Shown: positions 8,204-16,703, counted from the stretch's first letter. The stretch is DNA of 45,371 nt from an uncultured Oscillibacter sp. (GCA_946551795.1 CAMNRF010000009.1:1-45371); one strand, 5' to 3'. The notes: generated by a model not told the origin, from the letters alone. Program-made: numbers and translations.

Positions 8204-9439
8204 ATGAAGAAACACTATTTGTCCCTGCTCTTGTCCATTGGGATGCTTGTCTCTCTGACCGCCTGTCAGGAGGCGCCGACGGCGCCGGAGAACGGCGGTG
8301 CCGGCGTGGAGACCATAGAGCTGACCGTATGGGGCGCGGAGGAGGACGAGGCACTCCTTCAGGAGATCTTTGCCTCCTTCCAGTCCCACTATGCCGGAGA
8401 GGCCCATTTCCGCATTACATACCAGCCTCAGAGCGAGTCCAACTGCAAGGACGTTCTGCTGGGAGATCTGGAGGGCGGTGCCGATGTCTTCGCCTTCGCG
8501 GACGACCAGGTGGCCGCCCTGGCCGCCGCCGGGGGCCTGGACCCCATTGAAAACGCGGAGGAGATCCGCGCCGCCAGTCTCTCCGCGGCGGTGGACGCTG
8601 CCAGCGTGGACGGCACCCTCTACGCCTATCCCCTGACGGCGGATAACGGCTACTTCCTCTATTACAACAAGTCCTGCCTCTCTGAGGAGGACGTGGAGAG
8701 TCTGGACCGGATTCTGGAGGCGGCCGCGGATGCCGGGCGGCTGATGGTCATGGACTGGTCCTCCGCCTGGTATGTCTACGCCTTCTTCGGCAACACCGGT
8801 CTGGAGGTGGGGCTGAACGAGGACGGCCTGACGAATTACTGCACCTGGAACAGCGCCGAGGGCCCCGTCACCGGCGTGGATGTGGCCCAGGCCATGCTGT
8901 CCATCGCCGCCAGCCCGGGCTTTTCCAGCCGGACAGACGCGGAGTTTCTCGCCGGCGTGCGGGACGGGTCCGTGATCGCGGGGGTCAGCGGCGTGTGGAA
9001 CGCCGTGGCTGTCCAGGAGGTCTGGGGGGAGAACACCGGGGCCGCCAAGCTCCCCACCTTCACCTGCGCCGGACAGCAGATCCAGATGGCCTCCTTCTCC
9101 GGCTGCAAGCTCATCGGCGTAAACGCCTACTCCAGGCATCCCCAGTGGGCCGCCCGGCTGGCGGAGTGGATCACCAGCGGGGAAAACCAGCGTCTCCGCT
9201 TCCAGCTGCGGGGACAGGGCCCCGCCAACGCCAGCGCCGCGTCCTCTCCGGAGGTCCAGTCGTCTCCCGCCATCGCGGCGCTGCTGGCCCAGTCGGAGTT
9301 CTCCCAGCTCCAGCGGGTGGGCGGAAAGTTCTGGGACCCCGTGGCGGAATTCGCCGGCAGCTGCGCCCGGGGAAATCCCTCCGGCGCGTCCCTCCAGGCC
9401 CAGCTGGACCACATGGTCGAAGGCGTGACGGCGCGGTAG
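8204..9439 (+). CDS. Extracellular solute-binding lipoprotein (ABC family 1-like)
   Basis: A 411-residue secreted lipoprotein. ATG 8204 follows ACAGGAGGGG; the longer frame from 8135 is not used because it lacks a signal sequence at its front. Seen: a lipobox LTAC with Cys21, then TVWGAEEDEALLQEIFASF, typical of the first strand and helix of cluster B/family 1 sugar-binding proteins, and DGTLYAYPLTADNGYFLYYN in the hinge region. No ABC permease or ATPase gene lies anywhere nearby. The next gene, 29 bp downstream, encodes a methyl-accepting-type receptor, so the protein may feed a sensory rather than a transport pathway. The ligand is unknown; a carbohydrate is the family default. Confidence 0.85.
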   Translation: MKKHYLSLLLSIGMLVSLTACQEAPTAPENGGAGVETIELTVWGAEEDEALLQEIFASFQSHYAGEAHFRITYQPQSESNCKDVLLGDLEGGADVFAFADDQVAALAAAGGLDPIENAEEIRAASLSAAVDAASVDGTLYAYPLTADNGYFLYYNKSCLSEEDVESLDRILEAAADAGRLMVMDWSSAWYVYAFFGNTGLEVGLNEDGLTNYCTWNSAEGPVTGVDVAQAMLSIAASPGFSSRTDAEFLAGVRDGSVIAGVSGVWNAVAVQEVWGENTGAAKLPTFTCAGQQIQMASFSGCKLIGVNAYSRHPQWAARLAEWITSGENQRLRFQLRGQGPANASAASSPEVQSSPAIAALLAQSEFSQLQRVGGKFWDPVAEFAGSCARGNPSGASLQAQLDHMVEGVTAR

Positions 9440-9468
9440 CGTGCCGATCCTTTTTGGGAGGCGATATG

Positions 9469-11055
9469 ATGAAAGGAAAGCTCACACTGCAGCAGCGATT
9501 GATCCTGCCCATCGTCCTGCTGGGCGTTGTGACCCTGCTGTCCAATCTCCTGGCGGTGTTCAGCATCAACAATGTCCACGCCAATGCCGGAACCATTGTG
9601 GACGAGTACATGGTCAGCGAGGCGAAGCTGGAGGACATCCGCCGCTCCATGATGGACATCCACCGGCTGGCCCTCAGCCACATCGTGGCGGCGGACCACG
9701 CCACCATGATCCGCCTGGTGCAGGAGATCAAGGCCGAGGAGGCGGAGCTGGACGGAAAGCTGGCGGACTACGGGGCCTTTGTGGACCAGGGGGACGAGCC
9801 GGTCTACCGCTCGCTGCTGGAGAACTATGACGCTTTCAAGCACGCCCTGGTCTATCTGGTCTGTGCCAGCGCCGACAGCAAAACGCAGGAGGCCTACCGT
9901 ATGGCCAACGGGGATGTCTCCGCCAGAAGCGCCGCGGCCGAGGCGGGACTGGACGCTCTCTCCGCCTCCGTCTCCGCCCAGGCCGAGGCGGCCCGGAGCC
10001 GTCTTCTGTGGGTATATATTGCCTCTCTGGTCACCAGCGCCGCCACGCTGGCCGCCGGCATTGTGCTGGTGTGGGCGGCCCTGCGGATCATTCGGAAATA
10101 CGTCATCGCCCCCATCCGGGACGCCATGGGCACCCTCCAGGGCAGCTCCCAGCGCATCAGCGGCGTGGTGGGCGACGTGCGCAGGCGGACCCGCACTTCC
10201 AGCGGCAGCGCCCGGACCCTCTCCGGCCTGACGGAGCGTCTCTCCGCCGCCCTGGAGGAGATCGCCGGGAACACCGCCTCCATCACCGCCAGCGCCGCCT
10301 CCACCCAGGACGAGGCCGTCAGCATGGCGGAGGAGTGCGCCGCCATCACCTCCTACTCTGTCCAGATGCGGGACCGGGCCGAGGAGATGGAGCACTCCGC
10401 CCGCTCGGAGATGGAGGCCGTGCGGGCCAGGACGGAGGAGATCCTCTCCGTGCTCAACGAGGCCATCGAGAAGAGCCGGAGCGTGGACCGGATCGCCAGC
10501 TTCACCGAGGACATCCTCTCCATCTCCTCCTCCACGGACCTCATCGCCGTCAACGCCACCATCGAGGCCTCCCGGGCCGGAGAGGCCGGGCGGGGCTTCG
10601 CCGTGGTGGCCCGGGAGATCCGGCGCCTGGCGGACTCCTGCGCCGAGACCGCAGGCCACATCCAGGAGGTCAGCGGCGTGGTCACCAGCGCGGTGAGCTA
10701 CCTCTCCGACAGCGCCCGGGAGCTGGCGGACTACCTGGGCCAGGCCCTTCTGGCCCAGCTGGAGCGGTCCGTCCAGTCCGGACAGCAGTACCGGGACGAC
10801 GCCGCCTACATCCAGCACTCCATGGAGGACTTCAACCGCCAGGTGGACAACCTCCGAACCGCCATGGCGGAGATCGCCGCCTCCATCTCCGGCATCTCCG
10901 GCGCGGTGGACGGCGCCGTATCCGGCGTCACCGGCGTCACCGGCAGCACCCGCGCCCTGGCGGAGGACATGGTGGGCATCACCGCCGGCATGGACACCAA
11001 CCAGGAGATCGTAGGCGAGCTGCAGCGGCAGGTGGACGTCTTCGCGAACCTGTGA
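9469..11055 (+). CDS. Methyl-accepting chemotaxis-type receptor with divergent signalling tip
   Basis: A 528-residue membrane receptor. ATG 9469 is chosen over ATG 9466 because GGGAGG lies 7 nt upstream. Seen: TM1 (about 11-33), an all-helical extracellular domain of about 145 residues (four-helix-bundle type), TM2 (about 181-205), then a long cytoplasmic coiled coil. The tip is recognisable (IAVNATIEASRAGEAGRGFAVVA spread over the usual hairpin) but deviates from the consensus QTNLLALNAAIEAARAGE, with STDLIAVNATIEASRAGE-like residues. The segment after RRLADSCAETAGHI fits the return helix. Transcribed with the upstream binding lipoprotein. No che genes are present here, so the output partner is unknown. 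Confidence 0.85.
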   Translation: MKGKLTLQQRLILPIVLLGVVTLLSNLLAVFSINNVHANAGTIVDEYMVSEAKLEDIRRSMMDIHRLALSHIVAADHATMIRLVQEIKAEEAELDGKLADYGAFVDQGDEPVYRSLLENYDAFKHALVYLVCASADSKTQEAYRMANGDVSARSAAAEAGLDALSASVSAQAEAARSRLLWVYIASLVTSAATLAAGIVLVWAALRIIRKYVIAPIRDAMGTLQGSSQRISGVVGDVRRRTRTSSGSARTLSGLTERLSAALEEIAGNTASITASAASTQDEAVSMAEECAAITSYSVQMRDRAEEMEHSARSEMEAVRARTEEILSVLNEAIEKSRSVDRIASFTEDILSISSSTDLIAVNATIEASRAGEAGRGFAVVAREIRRLADSCAETAGHIQEVSGVVTSAVSYLSDSARELADYLGQALLAQLERSVQSGQQYRDDAAYIQHSMEDFNRQVDNLRTAMAEIAASISGISGAVDGAVSGVTGVTGSTRALAEDMVGITAGMDTNQEIVGELQRQVDVFANL

Positions 11056-11133
11056 CACCGGTTTTTTTAAACACTTTATTAAACATCCCGCGCAGCACAC
11101 ACGGCGGGACCGGCGTTCCCCCGGCGGACAAAC

Positions 11134-11175
11134 ACACCGGAGAGCCATGGAAGCGGCTCTCCGGTGTTCTCTTTC
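11134..11175. terminator. Bidirectional terminator between receptor and HAD genes
   Basis: Perfect 13-bp stem ACACCGGAGAGCC (11134-11146) and complement (11155-11167), 8-nt loop, followed by TCTCTTTC. It lies between the convergent genes. Confidence 0.75.
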
Positions 11176-11186
11176 ATATTCGGTCC

Positions 11187-11963
11187 TCAGTTCCCGGGGA
11201 CCTCGCCCACGCCCTTCAAAATGAAATCGGGGCGGTAGGGGTACTCCTGGCAGGTCTCCCGGGTGGAGACGCCGGAGAGCACCAGCACGGTGGTCAGGCC
11301 CGACTCAATGCCGGCGATGATGTCCGTGTCCATGCGGTCGCCGATCATCACCGCGTTCTCCGAGTGGACCCCCAGCATCCGAAGGCCCGTGCGCATCATC
11401 AGCGGATTGGGCTTGCCCACGAAATAGGCGTGCTTCTCCGTGGCCAGCTCGATGGGGGCGATCAGCGCCCGGCAGGCCGGCACGATGCCCGCCTCCGCCG
11501 GAGCCGTCAGGTCCGGGTTGGTGCCGATGAGCTTGGCCCCGGCGTTCACCAGGCGGATGGCCCGGGTGATCTGGTCCAGGTTGTAGGCGGAGGACTCCCC
11601 CACCACCACGTAGTCGGGGTTCACGTCGTTGTAGGTGATGCCCTTGTCGTAGAGGGCGTTGGTGAGGCCGTGCTCCCCCACCACATAGGCGCTGCACCCC
11701 GGGGCCTGGCTGTCCAGAAAGCAGGCCGTGGCCAGGGCGCTGGTATAGAAGTGGGTCTCGTCCACCTCCAGCCCCATGCGCTCCAGCTTCTGCTGGAGCT
11801 CCCGGGGGGTGTACTGGCTGGAGTTTGTGAGGAAGAGGAAGTTCTTCTCCTCCCTGCTCAGCCAGTCCACAAACTTCTTCACCCCCGGCAGCAGCTGGTT
11901 GCCGTGGTAGATGACGCCGTCCATATCGCAGATGAATCCCTGCTTGTTTCTCAACACGTCCAT
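11187..11963 (-). CDS. HAD-IIA family phosphatase (NagD/p-nitrophenylphosphatase-like)
   Basis: A 258-residue cytosolic phosphatase. ATG 11963 is chosen because AGGAG lies 7 nt upstream; the frame open to 12038 is leader. Seen: motif I DMDGVIYHGN (Asp nucleophile near residue 13), motif II LTNSS, the GKPNP signature and motif III/IV MIGDRMDTDIIAG, all diagnostic of the NagD subfamily. Members hydrolyse nucleotide monophosphates, phosphoglycolate or sugar phosphates as housekeeping detoxifiers. Monocistronic, with its own promoter and a shared terminator at its end. Confidence 0.92.
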   Translation of the reverse strand: MDVLRNKQGFICDMDGVIYHGNQLLPGVKKFVDWLSREEKNFLFLTNSSQYTPRELQQKLERMGLEVDETHFYTSALATACFLDSQAPGCSAYVVGEHGLTNALYDKGITYNDVNPDYVVVGESSAYNLDQITRAIRLVNAGAKLIGTNPDLTAPAEAGIVPACRALIAPIELATEKHAYFVGKPNPLMMRTGLRMLGVHSENAVMIGDRMDTDIIAGIESGLTTVLVLSGVSTRETCQEYPYRPDFILKGVGEVPGN

Positions 11964-12028
11964 AGAATGACTCCTATCCATTCCGGGCCCGGGGCCCGTG
12001 TGCCGCCCTGGGGCGGTGTTCTTTTTAG

Positions 12029-12057
12029 AGTATCCCACATTCCGGCGGATTTGTCAA
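12029..12057 (-). promoter_or_regulatory. Promoter of the HAD phosphatase
   Basis: Minus strand: TTGACA (12052-12057), 17-bp spacer, GATACT (12029-12034). The 65-bp leader to the ATG contains two short GC hairpins (near 12001-12018 and 11986-12000). Confidence 0.65.
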
Positions 12058-12113
12058 AGGGTTCCATGAAAGAGGAAAGAACGAGAACGGCGCCGTCTTT
12101 TTTCTCAAAACAA

Positions 12114-12142
12114 TTGAATGTGGAACTTCTCCATGATAAAAT
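12114..12142 (+). promoter_or_regulatory. Promoter of the AT-rich ORF
   Basis: TTGAAT (12114-12119), exactly 17-bp spacer, TAAAAT (12137-12142), in sequence clearly more AT-rich than the surroundings. It suggests the foreign gene arrived with its own promoter. Confidence 0.6.
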
Positions 12143-12182
12143 CAAGAAAATAAATCACAATTTACGCAAATGCCATTAGGGG

Positions 12183-12785
12183 GTGTCTCATATTAAAAGC
12201 AGCAAAACAAGATTGCTTTTTAGCTCCGTTGTTGGCCTACTTCTTTTTATAAGCCTATGGCTGAGCACATACGGAATTAACAAAACTGTTGATAAGACTA
12301 TAAGTGTAGATGTATACGAAAATGATGACTGGTCCAATATAACATCTTCCATCAAAATTTCAGGTAATCTCAAGAAAACATTATTTTCTACCAGTTTTGT
12401 TGGAACTTTTGCAATGGATTATTACGAACCGTCGTGCAGAGACGGAGTAGAGGCAAAAATTGACTGGCACGGGAACGATTATCAAACCATATCGTTCTGT
12501 TACGCAGGTGATTTTTCCCACCTTGATGTTCAAATGATTGATATAGATAAGGATATGAAGCGTATGATAGTTGTATTGAAAGATGGGACAATCATCACAA
12601 ACTATTATATATCTCCAGTACTCCAGGAATTTGGAAAGAGTATACGGAATAATTCCACAATTCCCAGATTATCGGCCTTTCAGGGGCCGCCGCCCGATCC
12701 GCCGCAGCCGTCGTTCCAGCGCGGCACAGGACACCGTCACTCCGAACCAGGCGTCCCCGTCTCCCAGTCCCGCCGCCGGAAATAG
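12183..12785 (+). CDS. AT-rich membrane-anchored hypothetical protein with lost 3' end
   Basis: A 200-codon frame of which only about the first 160 codons look native. The start is uncertain: GTG 12183 overlaps the Shine-Dalgarno AGGGGG, and ATT 12192 or TTG 12213 would give better spacing. Seen: one N-terminal hydrophobic helix (about 10-29), then a beta-rich extracytoplasmic part (KTISVDVYENDDW, SGNLKKTLFS, VVLKDGTIITNYYISP). From about 12670 the composition jumps to the GC-rich norm, and the remaining residues are antisense to the 3' end of the MATE gene (49-bp overlap), so the natural stop has probably been lost. Base and codon use differ strongly from the neighbours, implying transfer. 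It loosely resembles small single-helix membrane proteins of Clostridia, but I cannot name a family. Confidence 0.6.
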   Translation: MSHIKSSKTRLLFSSVVGLLLFISLWLSTYGINKTVDKTISVDVYENDDWSNITSSIKISGNLKKTLFSTSFVGTFAMDYYEPSCRDGVEAKIDWHGNDYQTISFCYAGDFSHLDVQMIDIDKDMKRMIVVLKDGTIITNYYISPVLQEFGKSIRNNSTIPRLSAFQGPPPDPPQPSFQRGTGHRHSEPGVPVSQSRRRK

Positions 12786-14065
12786 ACCGCGGCGCAGACA
12801 GCCGTGATCCCCAGGCACCCCAGCTCCGAGACCAGGGTGGACAGCCAGATGCCCCGGTCCCCGAAGAGGACGGCCATGGTCAGGAGGCTTGCGGCCAGCA
12901 GCACCAGGCTCCGGCTGATGGAGATGGCAAAGGCCGGACCGGGCCGCTCCACGGCGGTGAAGAAGGCGGCGAAGACCACGTTGAACCCCACCACCAGAAA
13001 GGACCACCCGTACAGCCGCAGGGCGGAGACGGAGTAGGCGAAGATGGCGCTGTCACGCTCCAGAAACGCCCCCACGATCAGCGGCGCCCCCAGCTCCCCC
13101 AGGGCGAAGGACAGCATGGCGAACAGCGCCGCGGCGGTCAGGCCGTATTTCAAAAGCCGGTGGCAGTCCCGCCGGCGGCCGGCCCCCAGGGAGAAGCTGA
13201 CCAGCGGCTGCATCCCCTGGGCGGTGCCGGTCATGGTCATCAGCACCAGGGTGTTGACGTAGCTGATGATGGTGTAGGCCGGCAGGGCCCGCTCCCCGAT
13301 GAAGCGCAGGATGGTGTGGTTGAAGAGGAAGATGACCAGGCCGTTGGAGAGCTCGTTGAGCCCCTCGGAGAGGCCCAGGGGGACGATGCGGCGGTAAAGT
13401 CTCAGATTCCAGCGGAACCGGCCCAGGCGGAGCCGCTGCCGGTGGGTGAGGAAGTAACCGAGAAACACGGCGGTGGAGGTCACCTGGGCCAGGCCCGTGG
13501 CCAGGGCCGCCCCCCACACCCCCCAGCCGAAGCCCATGACGAACAGGGCGTCCAGGGCCACGTTCATCAGCGCGCAGGAGGCCACCCCCACGGTGCTGAC
13601 CTGGGGGGCCCCGTTGGCCTTCACCTGGACCTCCAGATTGTAGGAGACGGTGAAGAACACGGCGAACACGGCGATGGTGCCCACGTACTCCTTCACATAG
13701 TCCAGCGTGTCCGGCGTGGCCCCCAGAAACAGCGCCGCCTGCTCCAGATTCAAGAGTACCAGGACCGTCAGAGTCAGGCTCACGCACACCGTCACCGCCA
13801 GGTTCTGGTTGAAGCAGTTCCGGGCCTCCTCCAGCTCCCCCCGGCCCAGGGCCACGGAGATCAGCGTGGAGGTGCCCGTGGCCAGCAGGATGCCCGCCAT
13901 GAACACCAATGACGTAAAGGGGGCGGACAGGTTCACCGCCGCCATGGCGGTCTCCCCCACCCCCCGGGCCACAAACACGCCGTCCACCATGGTGTACAGG
14001 GAGAAGGCCCACATGGACGCGATGGACGGCAGGACGAATTTCAAAAACTTTTTTCCAAGCTGCAA
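12737..14065 (-). CDS. MATE-family multidrug/metabolite efflux transporter
   Basis: A 442-residue, 12-helix inner-membrane exporter of the MATE (NorM/DinF/MepA-like) family, expected to extrude cationic drugs or metabolites in exchange for Na+ or H+. The start is TTG 14065, preceded by AAGGAGG at 8 nt; no in-frame ATG occurs upstream with a comparable site. Seen: KFVLPSIASMWAFSLYTMVDGVFV at the N terminus, internal two-fold similarity, and TGTAQGMQPLVSFSLGAGR at the second-half helix 7-8 region. Divergent from a MerR regulator; its promoter has the 19-bp spacer of MerR-activated promoters. The 3' end overlaps the AT-rich ORF tail. Confidence 0.92.
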   Translation of the reverse strand: MQLGKKFLKFVLPSIASMWAFSLYTMVDGVFVARGVGETAMAAVNLSAPFTSLVFMAGILLATGTSTLISVALGRGELEEARNCFNQNLAVTVCVSLTLTVLVLLNLEQAALFLGATPDTLDYVKEYVGTIAVFAVFFTVSYNLEVQVKANGAPQVSTVGVASCALMNVALDALFVMGFGWGVWGAALATGLAQVTSTAVFLGYFLTHRQRLRLGRFRWNLRLYRRIVPLGLSEGLNELSNGLVIFLFNHTILRFIGERALPAYTIISYVNTLVLMTMTGTAQGMQPLVSFSLGAGRRRDCHRLLKYGLTAAALFAMLSFALGELGAPLIVGAFLERDSAIFAYSVSALRLYGWSFLVVGFNVVFAAFFTAVERPGPAFAISISRSLVLLAASLLTMAVLFGDRGIWLSTLVSELGCLGITAVCAAVYFRRRDWETGTPGSE

Positions 14066-14091
14066 TCTGATGACCTCCTTGTTCCGCCTCC

Positions 14092-14122
14092 ATCATAAAC
14101 CCTCGTACTATCCGAAAGTCAA
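14092..14122 (-). promoter_or_regulatory. MerR-type promoter of the MATE gene (19-bp spacer)
   Basis: Minus strand: TTGACT (14117-14122), 19-bp spacer (14098-14116), TATGAT (14092-14097). The over-long spacer is the hallmark of promoters twisted into activity by MerR proteins. A short TCG/CGA dyad lies in the spacer. The -35 end abuts the Shine-Dalgarno region of the divergent merR-type gene. Confidence 0.7.
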
Positions 14123-14139
14123 CCCCCAGGAGGAAGAAA

Positions 14140-14943
14140 ATGAAGGACCTCTACAAGATCCATGAGATCGCCCGCCTGTTCCACCTCCACCCGGACACCC
14201 TGCGCTACTACGAGGAGAAGGGCCTGCTCCACCCGGTCCGGGGGGAGAGTGGCTACCGGATGTACACCATCCAGGACGTGTGCACCCTGAACGTCATCCG
14301 CTCCCTGCGGGAGCTGGACCTGCCCACGGAGGACATCCGGGCCTATCTGGAGCGGCGCAGCGTGGAGGAGACGCTGGACCTGCTGGACCGGCAGGAGGCG
14401 CTGCTGGAGGAGAAGCTGGCGGCTCTCCACGCCGCCAGGAAGGAGGCGCGGCAGCGCCGGGAGCGGCTGGTGCGGTACCGCACCGTGCCGGAGGGGCAGG
14501 TGCGCCTCACCGAGGAGGCGGCCCGGCCCTATGTGTTTCTGCGGGAGAACGTGATTCTGGAGAAGGAGATCGACTTCCTCCTCAAAAAGCTGGAGGGGCG
14601 GCACCAGGACTACATCAAGGTCATCGGCGCCCAGACCATGGGGGCCGTTCTGGACGGGGAGAGCCTGAAAAAGGGCATTTGCAGCCACTTCTCCTGTGTG
14701 TTCTTCCTCACGCCCCTGGCTGGGCCCCGGGACGCCCTGCTCCCCGCCGGGCGGTACGCCGGGCTCTTCTACCGGGGGAGCTACGACCGCCTGGACCAGC
14801 ACCTGGAGACGCTGTTTCGGGGTCTCCGGGACCGGGGGCTCACCCCCGCCGCCCCGCCCCTGGAGCTCTACCGCATCGACATCCACGACACCCGCCGCGA
14901 GGAGGAGTACGTCACGGAGCTCCAGGTGCTGGTGGAGGGCTGA
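14140..14943 (+). CDS. MerR-family regulator with GyrI-like/effector domain
   Basis: A 267-residue transcription factor; ATG follows CAGGAGG. Seen: winged-helix MerR DNA-binding domain at 1-75 (IHEIARLFHLHPDTLRYYEEKG, then LLHPVRGESGYRMYT), a long coiled-coil dimerisation helix (about 85-120), and a C-terminal effector-binding half of the BmrR/TipAL/GyrI type (VEGRYAGLF-like segment, then LELYRIDIHDT). This is the organisation of multidrug-sensing regulators such as BmrR. It is transcribed away from the MATE exporter with 74 bp between starts, so it very likely activates that gene on drug binding and may autoregulate. Confidence 0.92.
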   Translation: MKDLYKIHEIARLFHLHPDTLRYYEEKGLLHPVRGESGYRMYTIQDVCTLNVIRSLRELDLPTEDIRAYLERRSVEETLDLLDRQEALLEEKLAALHAARKEARQRRERLVRYRTVPEGQVRLTEEAARPYVFLRENVILEKEIDFLLKKLEGRHQDYIKVIGAQTMGAVLDGESLKKGICSHFSCVFFLTPLAGPRDALLPAGRYAGLFYRGSYDRLDQHLETLFRGLRDRGLTPAAPPLELYRIDIHDTRREEEYVTELQVLVEG

Positions 14944-14980
14944 CCGTCCCCCGCGCAGTTCTCCGCCAAACACGGTGAGG

Positions 14981-15011
14981 CCGCCGGGACCCTCCGGGAC
15001 AGCCCCGGCGG
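14981..15011 (+). terminator. GC stem-loop after the MerR gene
   Basis: Arms CCGCCGGG (14981-14988) and CCCGGCGG (15004-15011) with a 15-nt loop. No T-run follows, so termination is uncertain. Confidence 0.35.
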
Positions 15012-15052
15012 GGTCTGGTGTCCTCAAAAAACAGACCGCGGAGGTGTATTCC

Positions 15053-16627
15053 ATGTTTGACTATCTGATCCGGGACGTCCGGATTCTGGACGGCTCCGGC
15101 GGCCCGGCCTTTTCCGGCTCCGCCGCCCTCTTTGGCGGGAAGATCGCCGCCGTGGGGGACCTGCCCGCCGCGGAGGCCGCCTGCGTCATCGACGGCCGGG
15201 GACGGTTTCTGACGCCGGGGTTCATCGACATCCACCGCCACGCCGACGCGGCACTGCTGCGCCCCGGTTTCGGACAGGCGGAGCTGGCCCAGGGCCTCAC
15301 CACCATTGTAAACGGCAACTGCGGCCTCTCCCTGGCCCCGGTGTCCGGCCCCCACCGGGAGGCAGTGCTGGAGTACCTGGCCCCCATCGTGGGGCGGACG
15401 GAGACGGACTTCCCCAGTCTCGCGGACTACCGCCGCCGGGCCAATGAGGCCCCCCTGCCCCTGAACGCCGGGATGCTGGCGGGCATGGGCACCCTGCGAG
15501 CCTGCGCGGCGGACTTTCGGGACGGCGCCCTGACGGAGGGTGAATACCACCTCATCCACGCCGCCCTGGAGGAGGCCCTCTCCGACGGAGCCCTGGGGGT
15601 GTCCCTGGGTCTGGGGTACGCCCCGGAGTGCTTCTACACCACGGAGGAGCTGATCCGGGCCCTGGCCCCCCTGCGCCGGTCCGGGCGGGTGATCACCGTC
15701 CACATGCGCCAGGAGGGGGACGGCGTGGTGGAGGCCCTGGAGGAGATGCTGGCCGTTGCCCGGGCGCTGGAGACGCCGGTGGAGATCAGCCATTTGAAGG
15801 CCATCGGCCCGCGGAACTGGCGGAAGGCCGTGCCCCGGATGCTCCAGATGATCGCCGGCGCCCGGGCCGAGGGCCTGGACGTCACCTGCGACACTTACCC
15901 CTATCCCGCCGGGTCCACCCAGCTGCTCCACGTCCTGCCGCCGGAGTTTCAGGCCGGGGGCGTGGAAGCCCTCACCGCCGCCCTTCGGGACCCGGAGCGC
16001 CGCCGCCGGATGCGCCGGCGGATGGAGACGGGGACGGACTTTGAGAACATCGTCTCCCTGGTGGGCTTTGACAACATCCACGCCATCTCCCTCCGCCTGC
16101 CGGAGCACGCCGAATTTGAGGGCCGGACTCTGGCGGACATCGCCGCGCACCAGGGCAGGGACCCCTATGACGCCCTCTTCGACCTGCTGGCGGCGGAGCG
16201 GTGCGGCCCGGCCATGATCGACTTCTTCGCCCACCAGGCGGACGTGGAGGACATCCTCCAGGCCCCCTTCTCCGGCGTCATCTCCGACGCCACCTATCCC
16301 CAGGGGCTGCCCCATCCCAGGGTGTACGGGGCCTTCCCCCGGCTGCTGGAGACCTGCGTGCGGCATCGGGGCGTGCTGACGCTGGCGGAGGCGGTCCGCA
16401 AGATCACTCGCCAGCCGGCGGAGCGGTTCGGCCTGACGGGAAAGGGCCGGATCGAGGCGGGGGCCGACGCGGACCTCTGCCTCTTCGCCCCGGAGAACAT
16501 CCACGAGACCGCCGCCTGGCAAAGCCCCCGCCAGCTGGCGGAGGGCATGGACTATGTGTTCGTGAACGGCGTTCCCGCCATCCGGGAGGGGGTCTTCACC
16601 GGGCTGAACGCCGGGCGGCATCTGTGA
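15053..16627 (+). CDS. N-acyl-D-amino-acid deacylase (D-aminoacylase) family amidohydrolase
   Basis: A 524-residue zinc amidohydrolase of the D-aminoacylase/dihydroorotase-like COG3653 group. ATG 15053 is chosen because GCGGAGGTG precedes it and the upstream in-frame residues are antisense-like. Seen: metal motif DIHRHAD (about 59-65; the family norm is HTHxD), GNCGLSLAP with the bridging Cys (about 86-94), EISHLKAIG, DTYPYPAGST and SDATYPQGLPHPRVYGAFPRLL. The last is close to the family's SDGxPxGxxHPRxYGxFPR block but has Ala in place of Gly. Likely removes acyl groups from D-amino acids, perhaps salvaging cell-wall D-residues. An unnamed N-acyl amino-acid substrate is equally possible. Confidence 0.88.
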   Translation: MFDYLIRDVRILDGSGGPAFSGSAALFGGKIAAVGDLPAAEAACVIDGRGRFLTPGFIDIHRHADAALLRPGFGQAELAQGLTTIVNGNCGLSLAPVSGPHREAVLEYLAPIVGRTETDFPSLADYRRRANEAPLPLNAGMLAGMGTLRACAADFRDGALTEGEYHLIHAALEEALSDGALGVSLGLGYAPECFYTTEELIRALAPLRRSGRVITVHMRQEGDGVVEALEEMLAVARALETPVEISHLKAIGPRNWRKAVPRMLQMIAGARAEGLDVTCDTYPYPAGSTQLLHVLPPEFQAGGVEALTAALRDPERRRRMRRRMETGTDFENIVSLVGFDNIHAISLRLPEHAEFEGRTLADIAAHQGRDPYDALFDLLAAERCGPAMIDFFAHQADVEDILQAPFSGVISDATYPQGLPHPRVYGAFPRLLETCVRHRGVLTLAEAVRKITRQPAERFGLTGKGRIEAGADADLCLFAPENIHETAAWQSPRQLAEGMDYVFVNGVPAIREGVFTGLNAGRHL

Positions 16628-16663
16628 GGCCCGCCGTCAACAGCAATCCGCAAAGCTGGTGAC

Positions 16664-16703
16664 AACGGGCCGCCGAGGGCGGCGGCCCCCTGGCCGGCCC
16701 GTT
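16664..16703 (+). terminator. Stem-loop after the D-aminoacylase gene
   Basis: Arms AACGGGCCG (16664-16672) and CGGCCCGTT (16695-16703) enclose a second GC stem, followed by TATC. Probably a terminator with a short T-tract. Confidence 0.55.
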
